From JBBTSQ01 sp039795895 (GTDB lineage Bacteria; Patescibacteriota; Minisyncoccia; Phycocordibacterales; JBAYGS01), in NCBI GenBank assembly GCA_039795895.1, contig JBDKKW010000010.1, positions 1 to 30,167 of the forward strand: DNA of 30,167 bases. The letters run 5' to 3'. A program made the position numbers and the translations under genes. Position 1 is the stretch's first letter, and every line of letters starts with the position of its first letter. The notes beneath the pieces were generated by a model. It saw nothing but the letters and a program-made list of their open reading frames with translations, did no database searches and was not told where the DNA came from. This document shows positions 13,821 through 21,594 of the stretch, piece after piece.

Positions 13821-15497
13821 TTAAAGTTCTTCCGTCAAATCGATGACTCGTCCGAGCTCGTCGAGTGAAGTGATTCCCGCCAAGATTTTAATCACCCCAT
13901 CTCCACGCATATCAGGAATACCTTGTGGTTTGGCTGCGAGGCGAATATCACGCTCACTTGGATTTTTCTGCACCGCCTCCTCAATCGCTCGATCTTTGAG
14001 TATTGCTTCGTACACGCCAGTCCGTCCTTTGTAGCCAGTACCATTGCATGCATTACAGCCCACTGCCACACACATCGTCTCCTTTTGTGAGATGACACTT
14101 GGATCGGGGAGGGTGGCAATTATGTTATCAATCAAAATCTTTTCATCCCCAGTAATCTCGATGGTCTTTTTGCATTTCACACAGAGGGTGCGGAGTAGTC
14201 TTTGAGCGAGTGCGATATTTACTGCCGAAGTGATCACTTTTGGATTGACTCCGAGGTCGATCAGGCGAGGGAAGGTACCCGCTGCGTTGTTAGTATGCAG
14301 AGTTGAAAATACGAGGTGGCCAGTGAGTGCCGAGTTGATAGCGATTTCTGCAGTTTCTTCATCTCGAATTTCTCCCACCATGATAATATCTGGATCTTGG
14401 CGAAGCGCAGCTCGAAGTCCTGACAAGAAGGTGTAACCTTTTTCGTCGTTGGTTTGGGTTTGAACGATGTTGGCGAGGTGGTATTCAATCGGATCTTCAA
14501 TGGTGATAATTTTTATACCCGGATTATTTACCTTACGCAAAAAGGCATAGAGGGTGGTGGTCTTACCGCTTCCTGTAGGACCAGTGGTGAGAATCATTCC
14601 GTTTGGCTTTTCGACTTCATGTAGAAGGATTGAGAGAAGTCTTGGACTAATACCCATACTTTCAAGGGGTACAGCGATTGATTTCGGGTTGAGGACGCGA
14701 AGCACGATCGACTCGCTGTAGGCGTTGGGGATAATAGAAGTACGGATTTCAATTTCACCTCCGTTTACGTTTACACTAAAGCGCCCATCCTGTGCATCTT
14801 TTTTGGTATTGAGTTTGAGGCCAGAGATCAGTTTGATGCGCGAGAGGATGAGTCCGTATGTTTCGGTATCTATAATGGTGATATCAGTGAGTACCCCGTC
14901 GAGTCGAAAGCGGAGACGCACTGCATTTTCTTCGGGCTCGATGTGAATATCGGATGAGTTGGTGGCAAGTGCTCCCGCAAGCATGATCTCCAATATTTTT
15001 GAAATACGATTACCTTTTTTGTTGGCGAGCATTTCGTCAATCTGCTTTTTTACCTCGATGGTTGAGGTGAGCTTTTTTAAGAAATCAAGAATGTCGTCAC
15101 TTGAAATATCGAGCGCGCCCGCACGAGTCTCAAAGGCGTAGGAGAGGGATTTGTATTCTCGAAATGCTTTTTCAAGGCTGGTAGGGGAAGTGATAAAAAG
15201 GGTGGGAATATATTTTTCAGCTTTCAGGGCCTCAATCGCTTGGATCGCTTTTTCGTTGGTCGCTGAGAGGAGTGCGATTTTTATATTTTTGCCGGCACTA
15301 TCAAAAACAGCGAGACGACCTTCTCGAGCGGTAGCTTCGGGAATGATACGGAGTGCGTCGGTGTTGATAGCGATACCAGAGAGATCGATGTACTCGAGTC
15401 CAAGGCGCGATGCCATGATTTGGGCAAGTTGCTCCGACTCGCGTTGTTTGAGTTCGTCGATTCGCTGACTCTGCTTATCTTCGTCGAATTGAACCAT
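13821..15497 (-). CDS. pilB: Type IV pilus assembly ATPase PilB/GspE
   Basis: PilB is the cytoplasmic hexameric ATPase that powers pilus extension, a key attachment and DNA-uptake organelle in episymbiotic small-genome bacteria. The 558-aa protein has an N-terminal MshEN/T2SSE_N-type region (about 25-115), Walker A GPTGSGKT (306-313), the Asp box and Walker B region DPDIIMVGEIRDEE (368-381), the His-box STLHTNNA, and a zinc tetracysteine site C439-x2-C442 and C481-x2-C484. No other pilus gene is nearby. An extended -10 TGATATACT (15514-15506) lies eight bases before the ATG, so the transcript is predicted to be leaderless. Confidence 0.95.
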   Translation of the reverse strand: MVQFDEDKQSQRIDELKQRESEQLAQIMASRLGLEYIDLSGIAINTDALRIIPEATAREGRLAVFDSAGKNIKIALLSATNEKAIQAIEALKAEKYIPTLFITSPTSLEKAFREYKSLSYAFETRAGALDISSDDILDFLKKLTSTIEVKKQIDEMLANKKGNRISKILEIMLAGALATNSSDIHIEPEENAVRLRFRLDGVLTDITIIDTETYGLILSRIKLISGLKLNTKKDAQDGRFSVNVNGGEIEIRTSIIPNAYSESIVLRVLNPKSIAVPLESMGISPRLLSILLHEVEKPNGMILTTGPTGSGKTTTLYAFLRKVNNPGIKIITIEDPIEYHLANIVQTQTNDEKGYTFLSGLRAALRQDPDIIMVGEIRDEETAEIAINSALTGHLVFSTLHTNNAAGTFPRLIDLGVNPKVITSAVNIALAQRLLRTLCVKCKKTIEITGDEKILIDNIIATLPDPSVISQKETMCVAVGCNACNGTGYKGRTGVYEAILKDRAIEEAVQKNPSERDIRLAAKPQGIPDMRGDGVIKILAGITSLDELGRVIDLTEEL

Positions 15498-15505
15498 ATA
15501 GGGTA

Positions 15506-15514
15506 AGTATATCA
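15506..15514 (-). promoter_or_regulatory. Extended -10 of pilB, leaderless type
   Basis: TGATATACT on the minus strand ends eight bases before the pilB ATG at 15497. Confidence 0.65.
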
Positions 15515-15517
15515 GGA

Positions 15518-15545
15518 AGTATCAAGTAAAAAGTAAAAAGTATGG
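15518..15545. repeat. Heptad tandem repeat, four units
   Basis: AGT recurs at 15518, 15525, 15532 and 15539 (AGTATCA, AGTAAAA, AGTAAAA, AGTATGG), directly upstream of the pilB promoter. It closely resembles the array upstream of ruvB. Confidence 0.8.
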
Positions 15546-15682
15546 GGAGAACCTAAATACAGAGTGAGGGGGATTGACAAGAAACTGATTATAGTATAGG
15601 GTACTCGATGGAATGGTGGGTGTGTGGGAACGTTTTCCCGCAGAATCTGCCAAAAAGTTCAGTCAAAAAAGAAAGAAAACAA

Positions 15683-16246
15683 ATGAAAGTTAGTCTGTCT
15701 GTCTCTCGGATCGCGAGCTTGCTCGCGGTGGCCCTCGTCGCGTCCCTGAACTTCGGTTGTGCCATCGGGCATCCCACCTTCGCGTGGAAAAGCCCGGAGC
15801 CTGCCAAGAAGGAGCCCCTGGTTCCGCCGGGCTACAAGCTCGTGCCGGATACGACTCCTGGGGTTACGGCTCCTGCACCCGCGGGTGTGGTGCTGAACCC
15901 GGCGGTGATCACCCAGAGTCTGGCTCCGACCAATGGCCCCGCCATCATCAGGGCTCCTGGGCTTCTGACGGAGGATGTGCCGGTGCCGTCGGGTAATCCG
16001 ACATTCAAGGTGCGGTTTGTGAACCCCTTCGATTTCCCTGTGACGATTCATGTGAACCATGGTCTGAGGCAGGTTGAAGTGCCGAAGAAAGGATTCAAAG
16101 ATATCCAGCTTGATTCGGGGAGTCAGGTGACTCCTTACGAGGCTTACTACGGAAAGCAGGTGATTCACGCTGGCACGGTGAAGACTACGACGGGTGCCCC
16201 GTTCACCACTGAGGTGATTTTGTTCACGCTCAAGACGACACCATAG
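15683..16246 (+). CDS. Predicted lipoprotein of unknown function (187 aa)
   Basis: The start at 15683 gives a lipoprotein signal: basic MKVSLSVSR, a hydrophobic stretch and a lipobox ending N-F-G-C26. A Pro/Ala-rich linker (about 35-90) leads to a beta-rich C-terminal part (about 115-187) with FKVRFVNPFDFPVTIHVN. By eye it is much more G+C-rich than flanking genes, which suggests different codon pressure or transfer. A TTGACA-like promoter near 15574 and a terminator at 16267 bracket it. I do not recognise the family. A following lipoprotein gene may be related (both have VN-x2-D-x4-I-x-V). Confidence 0.75.
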   Translation: MKVSLSVSRIASLLAVALVASLNFGCAIGHPTFAWKSPEPAKKEPLVPPGYKLVPDTTPGVTAPAPAGVVLNPAVITQSLAPTNGPAIIRAPGLLTEDVPVPSGNPTFKVRFVNPFDFPVTIHVNHGLRQVEVPKKGFKDIQLDSGSQVTPYEAYYGKQVIHAGTVKTTTGAPFTTEVILFTLKTTP

Positions 16247-16266
16247 GTTTGCCGATGTTTCGGCTC

Positions 16267-16298
16267 AAACGACTTCTCGCAAGAGGGGTCGTTTTTTC
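16267..16298 (+). terminator. Terminator after the first lipoprotein gene
   Basis: AAACGACTTCTC and GAGGGGTCGTTT pair (two G-T pairs) around GCAA and are followed by T's. Confidence 0.85.
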
Positions 16299-16360
16299 TT
16301 TGGTTAAATCTTGTAATACCCATATATTCAGCCATATCTTTCATGTGTATGTGTTAAGAT

Positions 16361-16389
16361 TTGCAATTTATATTTATATATGCTATAAT
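16361..16389 (+). promoter_or_regulatory. Strong promoter of the second lipoprotein gene
   Basis: TTGCAA (16361-16366), a 17-base spacer and a perfect extended -10 TGC-TATAAT (16384-16389). The leader is about 50 bases and has no clear Shine-Dalgarno sequence. Confidence 0.75.
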
Positions 16390-16448
16390 ATGCCTAGAAA
16401 AGAGTTGGATGATCTGACTCTTAAAAAATGTTCGAAACTGTCCTTTCT

Positions 16449-16835
16449 ATGAAAAAATTGCTTCTGTTTGCGGTGATGACCGTCACTTTGATGGTCACCG
16501 GTTGCTCCACTATGACCGACGCCAATGTCAGTGGGCCACCGTTGGTCAAAGGCCCGTCTTTCCTCAACATCGGGATTGGTATCCCGTGCACCAAGCTGGT
16601 AGTCGTCAACGACACCGATGAGAAGCTCCTTATTAGTGTCGATGGGCAAGACCAAGAGATTTTGGAATCTCGCGCCAAAATCACCAAGAAGTTGATGGTG
16701 GTTGGGGGTGACACCCAAAACTGGGTAATCATGGCACAAGGCCCTTCGGGAACCTACAGCCAGGTCTTCTCAGCATCCAACGGCAGTTCGCAGGCGTATC
16801 CGATTGTAATTAATCGCTATATGCTTCGCCGGTAA
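16449..16835 (+). CDS. Predicted small lipoprotein (128 aa)
   Basis: The protein starts MKKLLLFAVMTVTLMVTGC, a clear lipoprotein signal with lipobox V-T-G-C19. The mature part is a single probable beta-sandwich domain with CTKLVVVNDTDEKLLISVDG near 57-76. I do not recognise the family. The spacing VN-x2-D-x4-I-x-V is shared with the preceding lipoprotein, so they may be distant paralogues. It has its own promoter and terminator. The upstream in-frame codon at 16428 would break the signal peptide, so 16449 is preferred. Confidence 0.75.
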   Translation: MKKLLLFAVMTVTLMVTGCSTMTDANVSGPPLVKGPSFLNIGIGIPCTKLVVVNDTDEKLLISVDGQDQEILESRAKITKKLMVVGGDTQNWVIMAQGPSGTYSQVFSASNGSSQAYPIVINRYMLRR

Positions 16836-16861
16836 CAGCACCATTGTTCTTTTACGCGCTC

Positions 16862-16890
16862 GCGCCCAACTACGTTGGGCGCTTGTTTTT
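16862..16890 (+). terminator. Terminator after the second lipoprotein gene
   Basis: GCGCCCAAC and GTTGGGCGC pair perfectly around TAC, followed by TTGTTTTTT. Confidence 0.9.
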
Positions 16891-16896
16891 TATGGT

Positions 16897-16931
16897 GGAA
16901 TATGGAACACTAAATACGGAACACAACAGAA
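16897..16931. repeat. Heptad tandem repeat, five units
   Basis: GGAATAT, GGAACAC, TAAATAC, GGAACAC and AACAGAA follow at exact seven-base steps, directly upstream of the 59-aa gene. Confidence 0.75.
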
Positions 16932-16940
16932 AGGTCTTTT

Positions 16941-17120
16941 ATGAACGCACTTGTCATTGTTTTTGGGGAAGGTTCACTTCGTTATTTTGTGGTGCATACA
17001 CCACCTGGCGAACAGATGTCGCATGATACTGCACGTCGTATTATCAATGGGCCTCTCGCCGCAATGCAGGATGCACTCACCGCCGAGCTCGGTCAACCAG
17101 GAGTTGAATCCCATGAGTAA
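16941..17120 (+). CDS. Unknown 59-aa protein, first of an overlapping pair
   Basis: The ATG at 16941 follows AGAAAGG (16928-16934) at six bases. The protein begins MNALVIVFGEGSLRYFVVHT, then a polar segment PPGEQMSHDTARRI and an amphipathic helix, ending GVESHE. It looks like a small alpha-beta protein. Its stop overlaps the next gene by eight bases, so the two are co-translated. No family is recognised. Confidence 0.6.
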   Translation: MNALVIVFGEGSLRYFVVHTPPGEQMSHDTARRIINGPLAAMQDALTAELGQPGVESHE

Positions 17121-17280
17121 GGCAACTGCGAAATCCACCACTCAATCTTGGATGGGTGGACCACCAAATGCATCACGCAGGCGTTTGTCGCGTCGATTAA
17201 AACAAATCATCTCGATACAAGATCAACGCCATCCACCATCGCCAGCGATTGTGGGATACAATCCCTACAGGGGACGGTAA
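17113..17280 (+). CDS. Unknown basic 55-aa protein, second of an overlapping pair
   Basis: The ATG at 17113 lies inside the end of the previous gene (eight-base overlap) and is preceded by AGGAG (17099-17103) at nine bases. The protein starts MSKATAKSTTQSWMGGPP, has a strongly basic middle (SRRRLSRRLKQ) and a Pro/Tyr-rich tail ending GYNPYRGR. It could bind nucleic acid. The small overlapping pair with one terminator at 17293 recalls toxin-antitoxin geometry, but no known toxin or antitoxin motif is visible. Confidence 0.6.
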   Translation: MSKATAKSTTQSWMGGPPNASRRRLSRRLKQIISIQDQRHPPSPAIVGYNPYRGR

Positions 17281-17292
17281 TTTTTACACACA

Positions 17293-17320
17293 GAGCGAAC
17301 GATTGTTCGCTCTTGTTTTT
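17293..17320 (+). terminator. Terminator after the overlapping pair
   Basis: GAGCGAAC and GTTCGCTC pair perfectly around GATT and are followed by TTGTTTTTTT. Confidence 0.9.
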
Positions 17321-17335
17321 TTGTAGAGACAGAGA

Positions 17336-17341
17336 GATACT
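17336..17341 (+). promoter_or_regulatory. -10 of tsaE; decides the start
   Basis: GATACT ends seven bases before ATG 17349. It lies inside a longer open frame, which favours the short start. Confidence 0.5.
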
Positions 17342-17348
17342 GTATTTT

Positions 17349-17789
17349 ATGAAATACGAAACTAAAACTCCACTCGAGACCACTCGCGCAGGGAAGGACT
17401 TTCTCGCTCGACTACTGACGGTTCCGCATACGCAGGCTTTGGTGGTGGGGCTCTATGGTAATTTGGGGACCGGTAAGACCACGTTTACGCAAGCGGTGGC
17501 ACAGGCGCTTGGGGTGATTGAGATTGTGGCTAGTCCGACCTATGTGATTGAGAAAATATATAAGCTGAACAATCAGCCGTTTGAACACTTTATTCATTTT
17601 GACGCGTACCGTTTGGAAAAGAGTGCTGAGCTACTTGCACTCGGTTGGTCTGAGATCATTGCCAACCCCAAAAATCTCGTGGTCATCGAATGGCCCGAAA
17701 TAGTGGCGGATATTATGCCACAAGACCATACTAAGGTGCAGTTTAACCACGGAGAAAAAGATACACGTGTGATAGAGACCACCATCTAA
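17349..17789 (+). CDS. tsaE: tRNA threonylcarbamoyladenosine biosynthesis ATPase TsaE
   Basis: TsaE is the P-loop ATPase that works with TsaB and TsaD in making t6A37 in ANN-decoding tRNAs. From ATG 17349 the protein is 146 aa, the family length. It has Walker A GNLGTGKTTF (about 40-49), SPTYVIEKIY, HFDAYRL and the conserved VVIEWPEIV. The frame is open far upstream, but that part overlaps the previous small gene and its terminator and does not match the family. tsaB and tsaD are not in the window. Confidence 0.93.
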   Translation: MKYETKTPLETTRAGKDFLARLLTVPHTQALVVGLYGNLGTGKTTFTQAVAQALGVIEIVASPTYVIEKIYKLNNQPFEHFIHFDAYRLEKSAELLALGWSEIIANPKNLVVIEWPEIVADIMPQDHTKVQFNHGEKDTRVIETTI

Positions 17790-17857
17790 ATTGTTTGCTT
17801 TTCTGTAGCAAGAGTGATTTAATTAAAAACGGAACGGAACCTCTCATTTCCTGTGTT

Positions 17858-18055
17858 ATGTACAAAAAAGATGTTGTTCTTTTGTGTGTTTTGCTGGGTG
17901 CTCTCGTATGGGCTTGCCAACTGCTATCGCCTCCAGGACTTATTATCTTCGGAGCGTTGGAGATTGCTTTTGCGATCTGGTGGGGTCGGAGACCTCGACC
18001 AAAGGAGCGGATTATCCACCATGCTCGTCGCAGGCGGATTTACGATATGCCCTAA
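17858..18055 (+). CDS. Small membrane protein (65 aa)
   Basis: An unrecognised protein starting MYKKDVVLLCVLLGALVW with two closely spaced hydrophobic segments (about 6-22 and 27-43, GLIIFGALEIAFAIWW) and a very basic tail (RRPRPKERIIHHARRRR). The topology suggests a helical hairpin in the membrane with the basic tail in the cytoplasm. A possible promoter is TTGCTT with TTTAAT 17 bases on, near 17796-17824. It ends before a terminator. Confidence 0.6.
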   Translation: MYKKDVVLLCVLLGALVWACQLLSPPGLIIFGALEIAFAIWWGRRPRPKERIIHHARRRRIYDMP

Positions 18056-18062
18056 TTTCATT

Positions 18063-18090
18063 GGCGCGTCTCTATGGAGCGCGCCTTTTT
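18063..18090 (+). terminator. Terminator after the small membrane protein
   Basis: GGCGCG and CGCGCC form the lower stem, CTC/GAG continues it past a bulged T, and five T's follow. Confidence 0.8.
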
Positions 18091-18125
18091 CTTAGGTGAA
18101 AATTAAAGAAAAAGGCGCTAAAAAG

Positions 18126-18134
18126 TGCTACACT
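18126..18134 (+). promoter_or_regulatory. Extended -10 of polA, leaderless type
   Basis: TGCTACACT ends seven bases before the polA ATG at 18142. Confidence 0.65.
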
Positions 18135-18141
18135 ACAGGCT

Positions 18142-20577
18142 ATGAAATCCGAAAAAGCTGATACAAAAACAGAGACCAAGCGACTAGTCCTCCTCGACGC
18201 GCACGCTATTCTCCACCGCGCCTATCACGCTCTCCCTGACTTCATGTCGAGTAAAGGCGAGCCGACGGGAGCGCTCTACGGCCTGTCGACTATGTTGATC
18301 AAGATTGTTGATGAGCTCAAGCCAGACTATTTGATTTCTGCCTACGATCTTCCAAAACCAACCTATCGTCACGAAGCATACAAAGACTACAAAGCAGGGC
18401 GCGCCAAGGCTGATGAGGCGCTGGTGGCACAGATGAAGCGTTCGCGCGAAGTGTTTGATGCTTTTTCTATTCCGATGTACGACAAAGAAGGTTTTGAAGC
18501 TGATGATATGATCGGCACGATTGTGGAGCAGATGAAGGGGCGAAAAGATATTGAAATTGTGATTGCTTCAGGGGATATGGATACGCTCCAGCTAGTCACG
18601 GGCAAAAAGGTCCAGGTGTATACATTGAAAAAAGGTATTCACGATACGATTTTGTATGACGAGGAGGCGGTTGTGAAGCGATTTGGCTTTGGCCCAAAGC
18701 TTCTACCCGACTACAAGGGTTTGCGTGGAGATCCATCCGATAATATCCCAGGAATCAAGGGGATCGGTGAGGTAACTGCAACACTTTTGATTAAAACATT
18801 TGGCTCGATCGAGCAGATGTATAAAGCGCTCAAAAAAGACGAGAAAGCTTTTGAAAAAGCGGGACTGACTCCACGCATATCTGAATTGCTTCGAGTAGGT
18901 AAAGAAGATGCTGAGTTTAGTAAGATGCTTGGGACAATTCGTCGTGATGCGCCGATCACCTTTGTCTTGCCGGAGAAATTGTGGAAAGAAGGGATGGATA
19001 TTAAGAAAGCGGAAGATTTTTTCCGCGAGCTTGAATTTCGGGCACTCCCTGCACGACTCAAAGAGGTGCTTACTGGTAAAAAAGCTGAAGTGGCAACACA
19101 AAGCTCTCTGGTCAGTACGGTACAAAACGATATTTCACCAAAAGCATTGTCGGAGCTTCTGATTGCGCTGTGGGTGCTCGATTCAAACAAAACCACGCCA
19201 ACCATCGAAGATGTAGCTACCTATGCCAAAACCGATTCTCTGGCGGAAGCACAGAAGGTGATCTTTCATCGACTAGCACAAGAGGCTGGTTCACGACGCG
19301 TATTTGAAGATATTGAAAAACCACTGATACCAATTATTGAAAAGATGAAAGAGGTGGGGATCAAGATTGATATAGCACAGTTTAAAAAGCTGTCTCTCTC
19401 GTATCATGATGAATTGTCTGCGCTTGAAAAAGAGATTTGGAAACTAGCAGGGGAGGAATTTAATGTGGCCTCACCAAAACAGCTCGGTGAGATTTTGTTT
19501 GTGAAGATGGGGCTTGCGGGCAAGCGTCAGAAAAAGACGGCGACCGGTAATTTCTCAACCAAAGAATCAGAGCTCGAAAAGATTAAAGAGTTGAGTCCGA
19601 TTATTCCACTCATTCTCAAGCATCGAGAACTTTCAAAACTACTCGGTACCTATGTCGATCCATTACCGACTTTGGTCAAAGAAGATGGACGAGTGCACGC
19701 TACCTTTCTCCAGGCGGGAGCGGCGACCGGAAGAATGGCGTCGACCGATCCGAGTCTACACAACATTCCCAATACTGGTCTTCGAGGCAAAGCTATTCGT
19801 AAAGCCTTTGTAGCTGAAAAAGGTTTTAAAATTGTGACCTTCGACTACTCACAAATCGAGCTTCGTATCGCAGCCTTTCTCTCAGGCGATAAAAAGATGA
19901 TTGATGTGTTTTTGAAGGGTGAAGATATTCATACGAGGGTGGCTAGTGAAGTGTTTGGTGTGGCGCCGGAGGCGGTGACCAAAGATATGCGCAGACAAGC
20001 CAAGGTGATCAACTTCGGTATTCTCTTCGGTATGGGGGTGTCTGCTCTCCAGAGCAATCTCGCTGACCCTGAGGCGGGAGAGGCAGACAAGATTACTCGT
20101 ACTCAAGCTCAGAAGTTTTATAACGACTATTTCGAAAAGTTTTCCGGATTGGCTACGTATTTAAATACGGTGAAAGCAGAGGCGTATCGCGTAGGCTTCA
20201 CCGAGACCTTCTTTGGAAGAAGGAGATATTTTGAGGGAATTAAATCAAAACTACCCTTTATTCGTGCCGCGGCTGAGCGCATGGCGATCAACGCACCGAT
20301 TCAAGGGACTGAGGCGGATATTATTAAGCTCGCAATGGTGCAGATTGATGCGTATTTGAAAAAAGAAAAACTGCTCGATTCAGCGCGGATACTACTGCAG
20401 GTGCATGATGAATTGGTGTATGAAATCAAAGAAGATTTGGTGGAAAAGATTGCGCCCAAAATTCGAAAGATTATGGAGGAAGTAATTGATCCCAAAGACG
20501 TCTCGGGAATTGTCTGTACGGCAGAGGCTTCGGTGGGGGATAATTGGGGCGAGCTTAAATCTATTCCCAAACTATAA
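18142..20577 (+). CDS. polA: DNA polymerase I
   Basis: Pol I fills gaps and removes RNA primers. The 811-aa protein has a 5'-3' exonuclease domain (about 13-300; D19, GDMDT 144-148, GDPSDNIPGIKGIG 196-209). A reduced middle domain (about 310-400) shows no recognisable DEDD proofreading residues. The polymerase domain (about 400-811) has motif A FDYSQIELR with D568, motif B RRQAKVINFGILFGMG (617-632) and motif C QVHDELV with H755-D756-E757. It probably lacks 3'-5' proofreading, as in Taq-type enzymes. A TGCTACACT box lies seven bases upstream of the ATG. holA follows after 29 bases. Confidence 0.96.
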   Translation: MKSEKADTKTETKRLVLLDAHAILHRAYHALPDFMSSKGEPTGALYGLSTMLIKIVDELKPDYLISAYDLPKPTYRHEAYKDYKAGRAKADEALVAQMKRSREVFDAFSIPMYDKEGFEADDMIGTIVEQMKGRKDIEIVIASGDMDTLQLVTGKKVQVYTLKKGIHDTILYDEEAVVKRFGFGPKLLPDYKGLRGDPSDNIPGIKGIGEVTATLLIKTFGSIEQMYKALKKDEKAFEKAGLTPRISELLRVGKEDAEFSKMLGTIRRDAPITFVLPEKLWKEGMDIKKAEDFFRELEFRALPARLKEVLTGKKAEVATQSSLVSTVQNDISPKALSELLIALWVLDSNKTTPTIEDVATYAKTDSLAEAQKVIFHRLAQEAGSRRVFEDIEKPLIPIIEKMKEVGIKIDIAQFKKLSLSYHDELSALEKEIWKLAGEEFNVASPKQLGEILFVKMGLAGKRQKKTATGNFSTKESELEKIKELSPIIPLILKHRELSKLLGTYVDPLPTLVKEDGRVHATFLQAGAATGRMASTDPSLHNIPNTGLRGKAIRKAFVAEKGFKIVTFDYSQIELRIAAFLSGDKKMIDVFLKGEDIHTRVASEVFGVAPEAVTKDMRRQAKVINFGILFGMGVSALQSNLADPEAGEADKITRTQAQKFYNDYFEKFSGLATYLNTVKAEAYRVGFTETFFGRRRYFEGIKSKLPFIRAAAERMAINAPIQGTEADIIKLAMVQIDAYLKKEKLLDSARILLQVHDELVYEIKEDLVEKIAPKIRKIMEEVIDPKDVSGIVCTAEASVGDNWGELKSIPKL

Positions 20578-20603
20578 ACTAATGACTATAAACTCTTAAC
20601 TTC
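20569..20603. repeat. Heptad tandem repeat, five units, spanning the polA stop
   Basis: AAACTAT, AAACTAA, TGACTAT, AAACTCT and TAACTTC run at exact seven-base steps from the last polA codons to just before holA. The first two units recur, in inverted orientation, in the array upstream of yebC. Confidence 0.8.
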
Positions 20604-20606
20604 TCA

Positions 20607-21362
20607 ATGATTTACCTACTCTACGGCGAAGATACAGTATCGGCTCGAGCGAAAGCACACGAGCTGATCGCTGTGTTGCAAAAGAAAAAGCCAAACGCAT
20701 CATTTTTTACGATGATGGCGGAGCATTGTGATGCGAGTCGGTTACAAGAATTTGCTGGCGGGCAAGGACTTTTTGAGCAAAAATACATTGTCTTTTTGGA
20801 TCGAGTGCTTGAAACGGCTGAGGCGAAAGAAGCTTTCTTGGATTGTGTGAAGGCGATTTCCGAGTCAGACAATATCTTTGTGATGCTGGAAGGGAAGCTC
20901 GATAAGGCGACACTAACTAAAATCGAAAAGAAGGCTGAGAAGGTGCAAGAGTTTGTTTTTTCTGCCGGTGCCAAAGTGGCAAGTAAAAGTGCAGCAGGTG
21001 ATCGCCCTGCCACCATCCCCGAATTTAACATCTTCGTACTCTCAGACGCCTTGGGCAAGAAAGATAAAAAGAGTTTGTGGGTGTTTTACCAAAAAGCTCT
21101 GCTTTCTGATACACCACCCGAGGAAATTTCCGGGACGCTCTTTTGGCAGGTCAAAAGTATGCTTACCGCTCGAGTATCGAACACCGCTCTTGAATCGGGG
21201 CTCAATCCATTTGTGTTTCAAAAATCAAAAGCTTACGAGAAAAACTATCCGGGAGATAGTTTGCGGGAGTTGTCCGAGAAATTGGTATCAATCTATCATG
21301 ACGCCCATCGGGGGAAGGGGGATTTTGCTATAGCATTGGAGCGCTTGATTCTAAGCCTGTAA
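20607..21362 (+). CDS. holA: DNA polymerase III delta subunit-like protein
   Basis: The delta subunit is the clamp-opening wrench of the clamp loader. This 251-aa protein starts MIYLLYGEDTVSARAK, matching the opening strand-loop-helix of delta, and contains FAGGQGLFEQKYIVFLDRV and a C-terminal all-helical collar-like region ending RGKGDFAIALERLIL. It is shorter than typical HolA (about 330). Its position after polA is consistent with replication. I rate the family assignment as likely but below certainty because delta proteins diverge strongly. Confidence 0.8.
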   Translation: MIYLLYGEDTVSARAKAHELIAVLQKKKPNASFFTMMAEHCDASRLQEFAGGQGLFEQKYIVFLDRVLETAEAKEAFLDCVKAISESDNIFVMLEGKLDKATLTKIEKKAEKVQEFVFSAGAKVASKSAAGDRPATIPEFNIFVLSDALGKKDKKSLWVFYQKALLSDTPPEEISGTLFWQVKSMLTARVSNTALESGLNPFVFQKSKAYEKNYPGDSLRELSEKLVSIYHDAHRGKGDFAIALERLILSL

Positions 21363-21395
21363 TTGCCGCAATGGCTTTATTTTTCAAGTTAAATA

Positions 21396-21404
21396 TGCTA
21401 TAAC
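21396..21404 (+). promoter_or_regulatory. Extended -10 upstream of tRNA-Lys
   Basis: TGCTATAAC at 21396-21404 lies 59 bases before the mature tRNA 5' end. The -35 region (TTTATT near 21376) is weak. Confidence 0.5.
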
Positions 21405-21422
21405 TTGTTTTCGTCTCTAGAT

Positions 21423-21450
21423 TAGGAATTAGAAATTAGGATTTAGAAAT
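21423..21450. repeat. Heptad tandem repeat, four units
   Basis: TAGGAAT, TAGAAAT, TAGGATT and TAGAAAT follow at exact seven-base steps in the tRNA-Lys leader. Confidence 0.8.
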
Positions 21451-21463
21451 TTCTGTTATATAT

Positions 21464-21536
21464 GCGCCCATAGCTCAGTTGGTAGAGCATCTCCCTTTTA
21501 AGGAGTGGGTCGTTGGTTCGATTCCAACTGGGCGCA
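21464..21536 (+). tRNA. tRNA-Lys (anticodon TTT)
   Basis: The acceptor arms GCGCCCA (21464-21470) and TGGGCGC (21529-21535) pair fully, with discriminator A at 21536. The D arm GCTCAGTTGGTAGAGC, anticodon loop CTTTTAA and T arm GTTGG-TTCGATT-CCAAC are canonical. The anticodon TTT assigns lysine. CCA is not encoded. A terminator follows within seven bases. Confidence 0.96.
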
Positions 21537-21542
21537 CATGAT

Positions 21543-21570
21543 AAAAAATCTGGACTACTCCAGATTTTTT
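21543..21570 (+). terminator. Terminator after tRNA-Lys
   Basis: AAAAAATCTGGA and TCCAGATTTTTT pair perfectly around CTAC. Confidence 0.9.
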
Positions 21571-21594
21571 GATACATGTGCGAGACGGAGGTAT

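Noticed and set aside
15659..16168. Long minus-strand open frame opposite the first lipoprotein gene
   Set aside because: It is a shadow in G+C-rich sequence; the plus frame has a clear signal peptide, promoter and terminator.
16941..17280. Known toxin-antitoxin module
   Set aside because: The overlap geometry fits, but neither protein shows a RelE, MazF, HicA, VapC, ribbon-helix-helix or other familiar motif.
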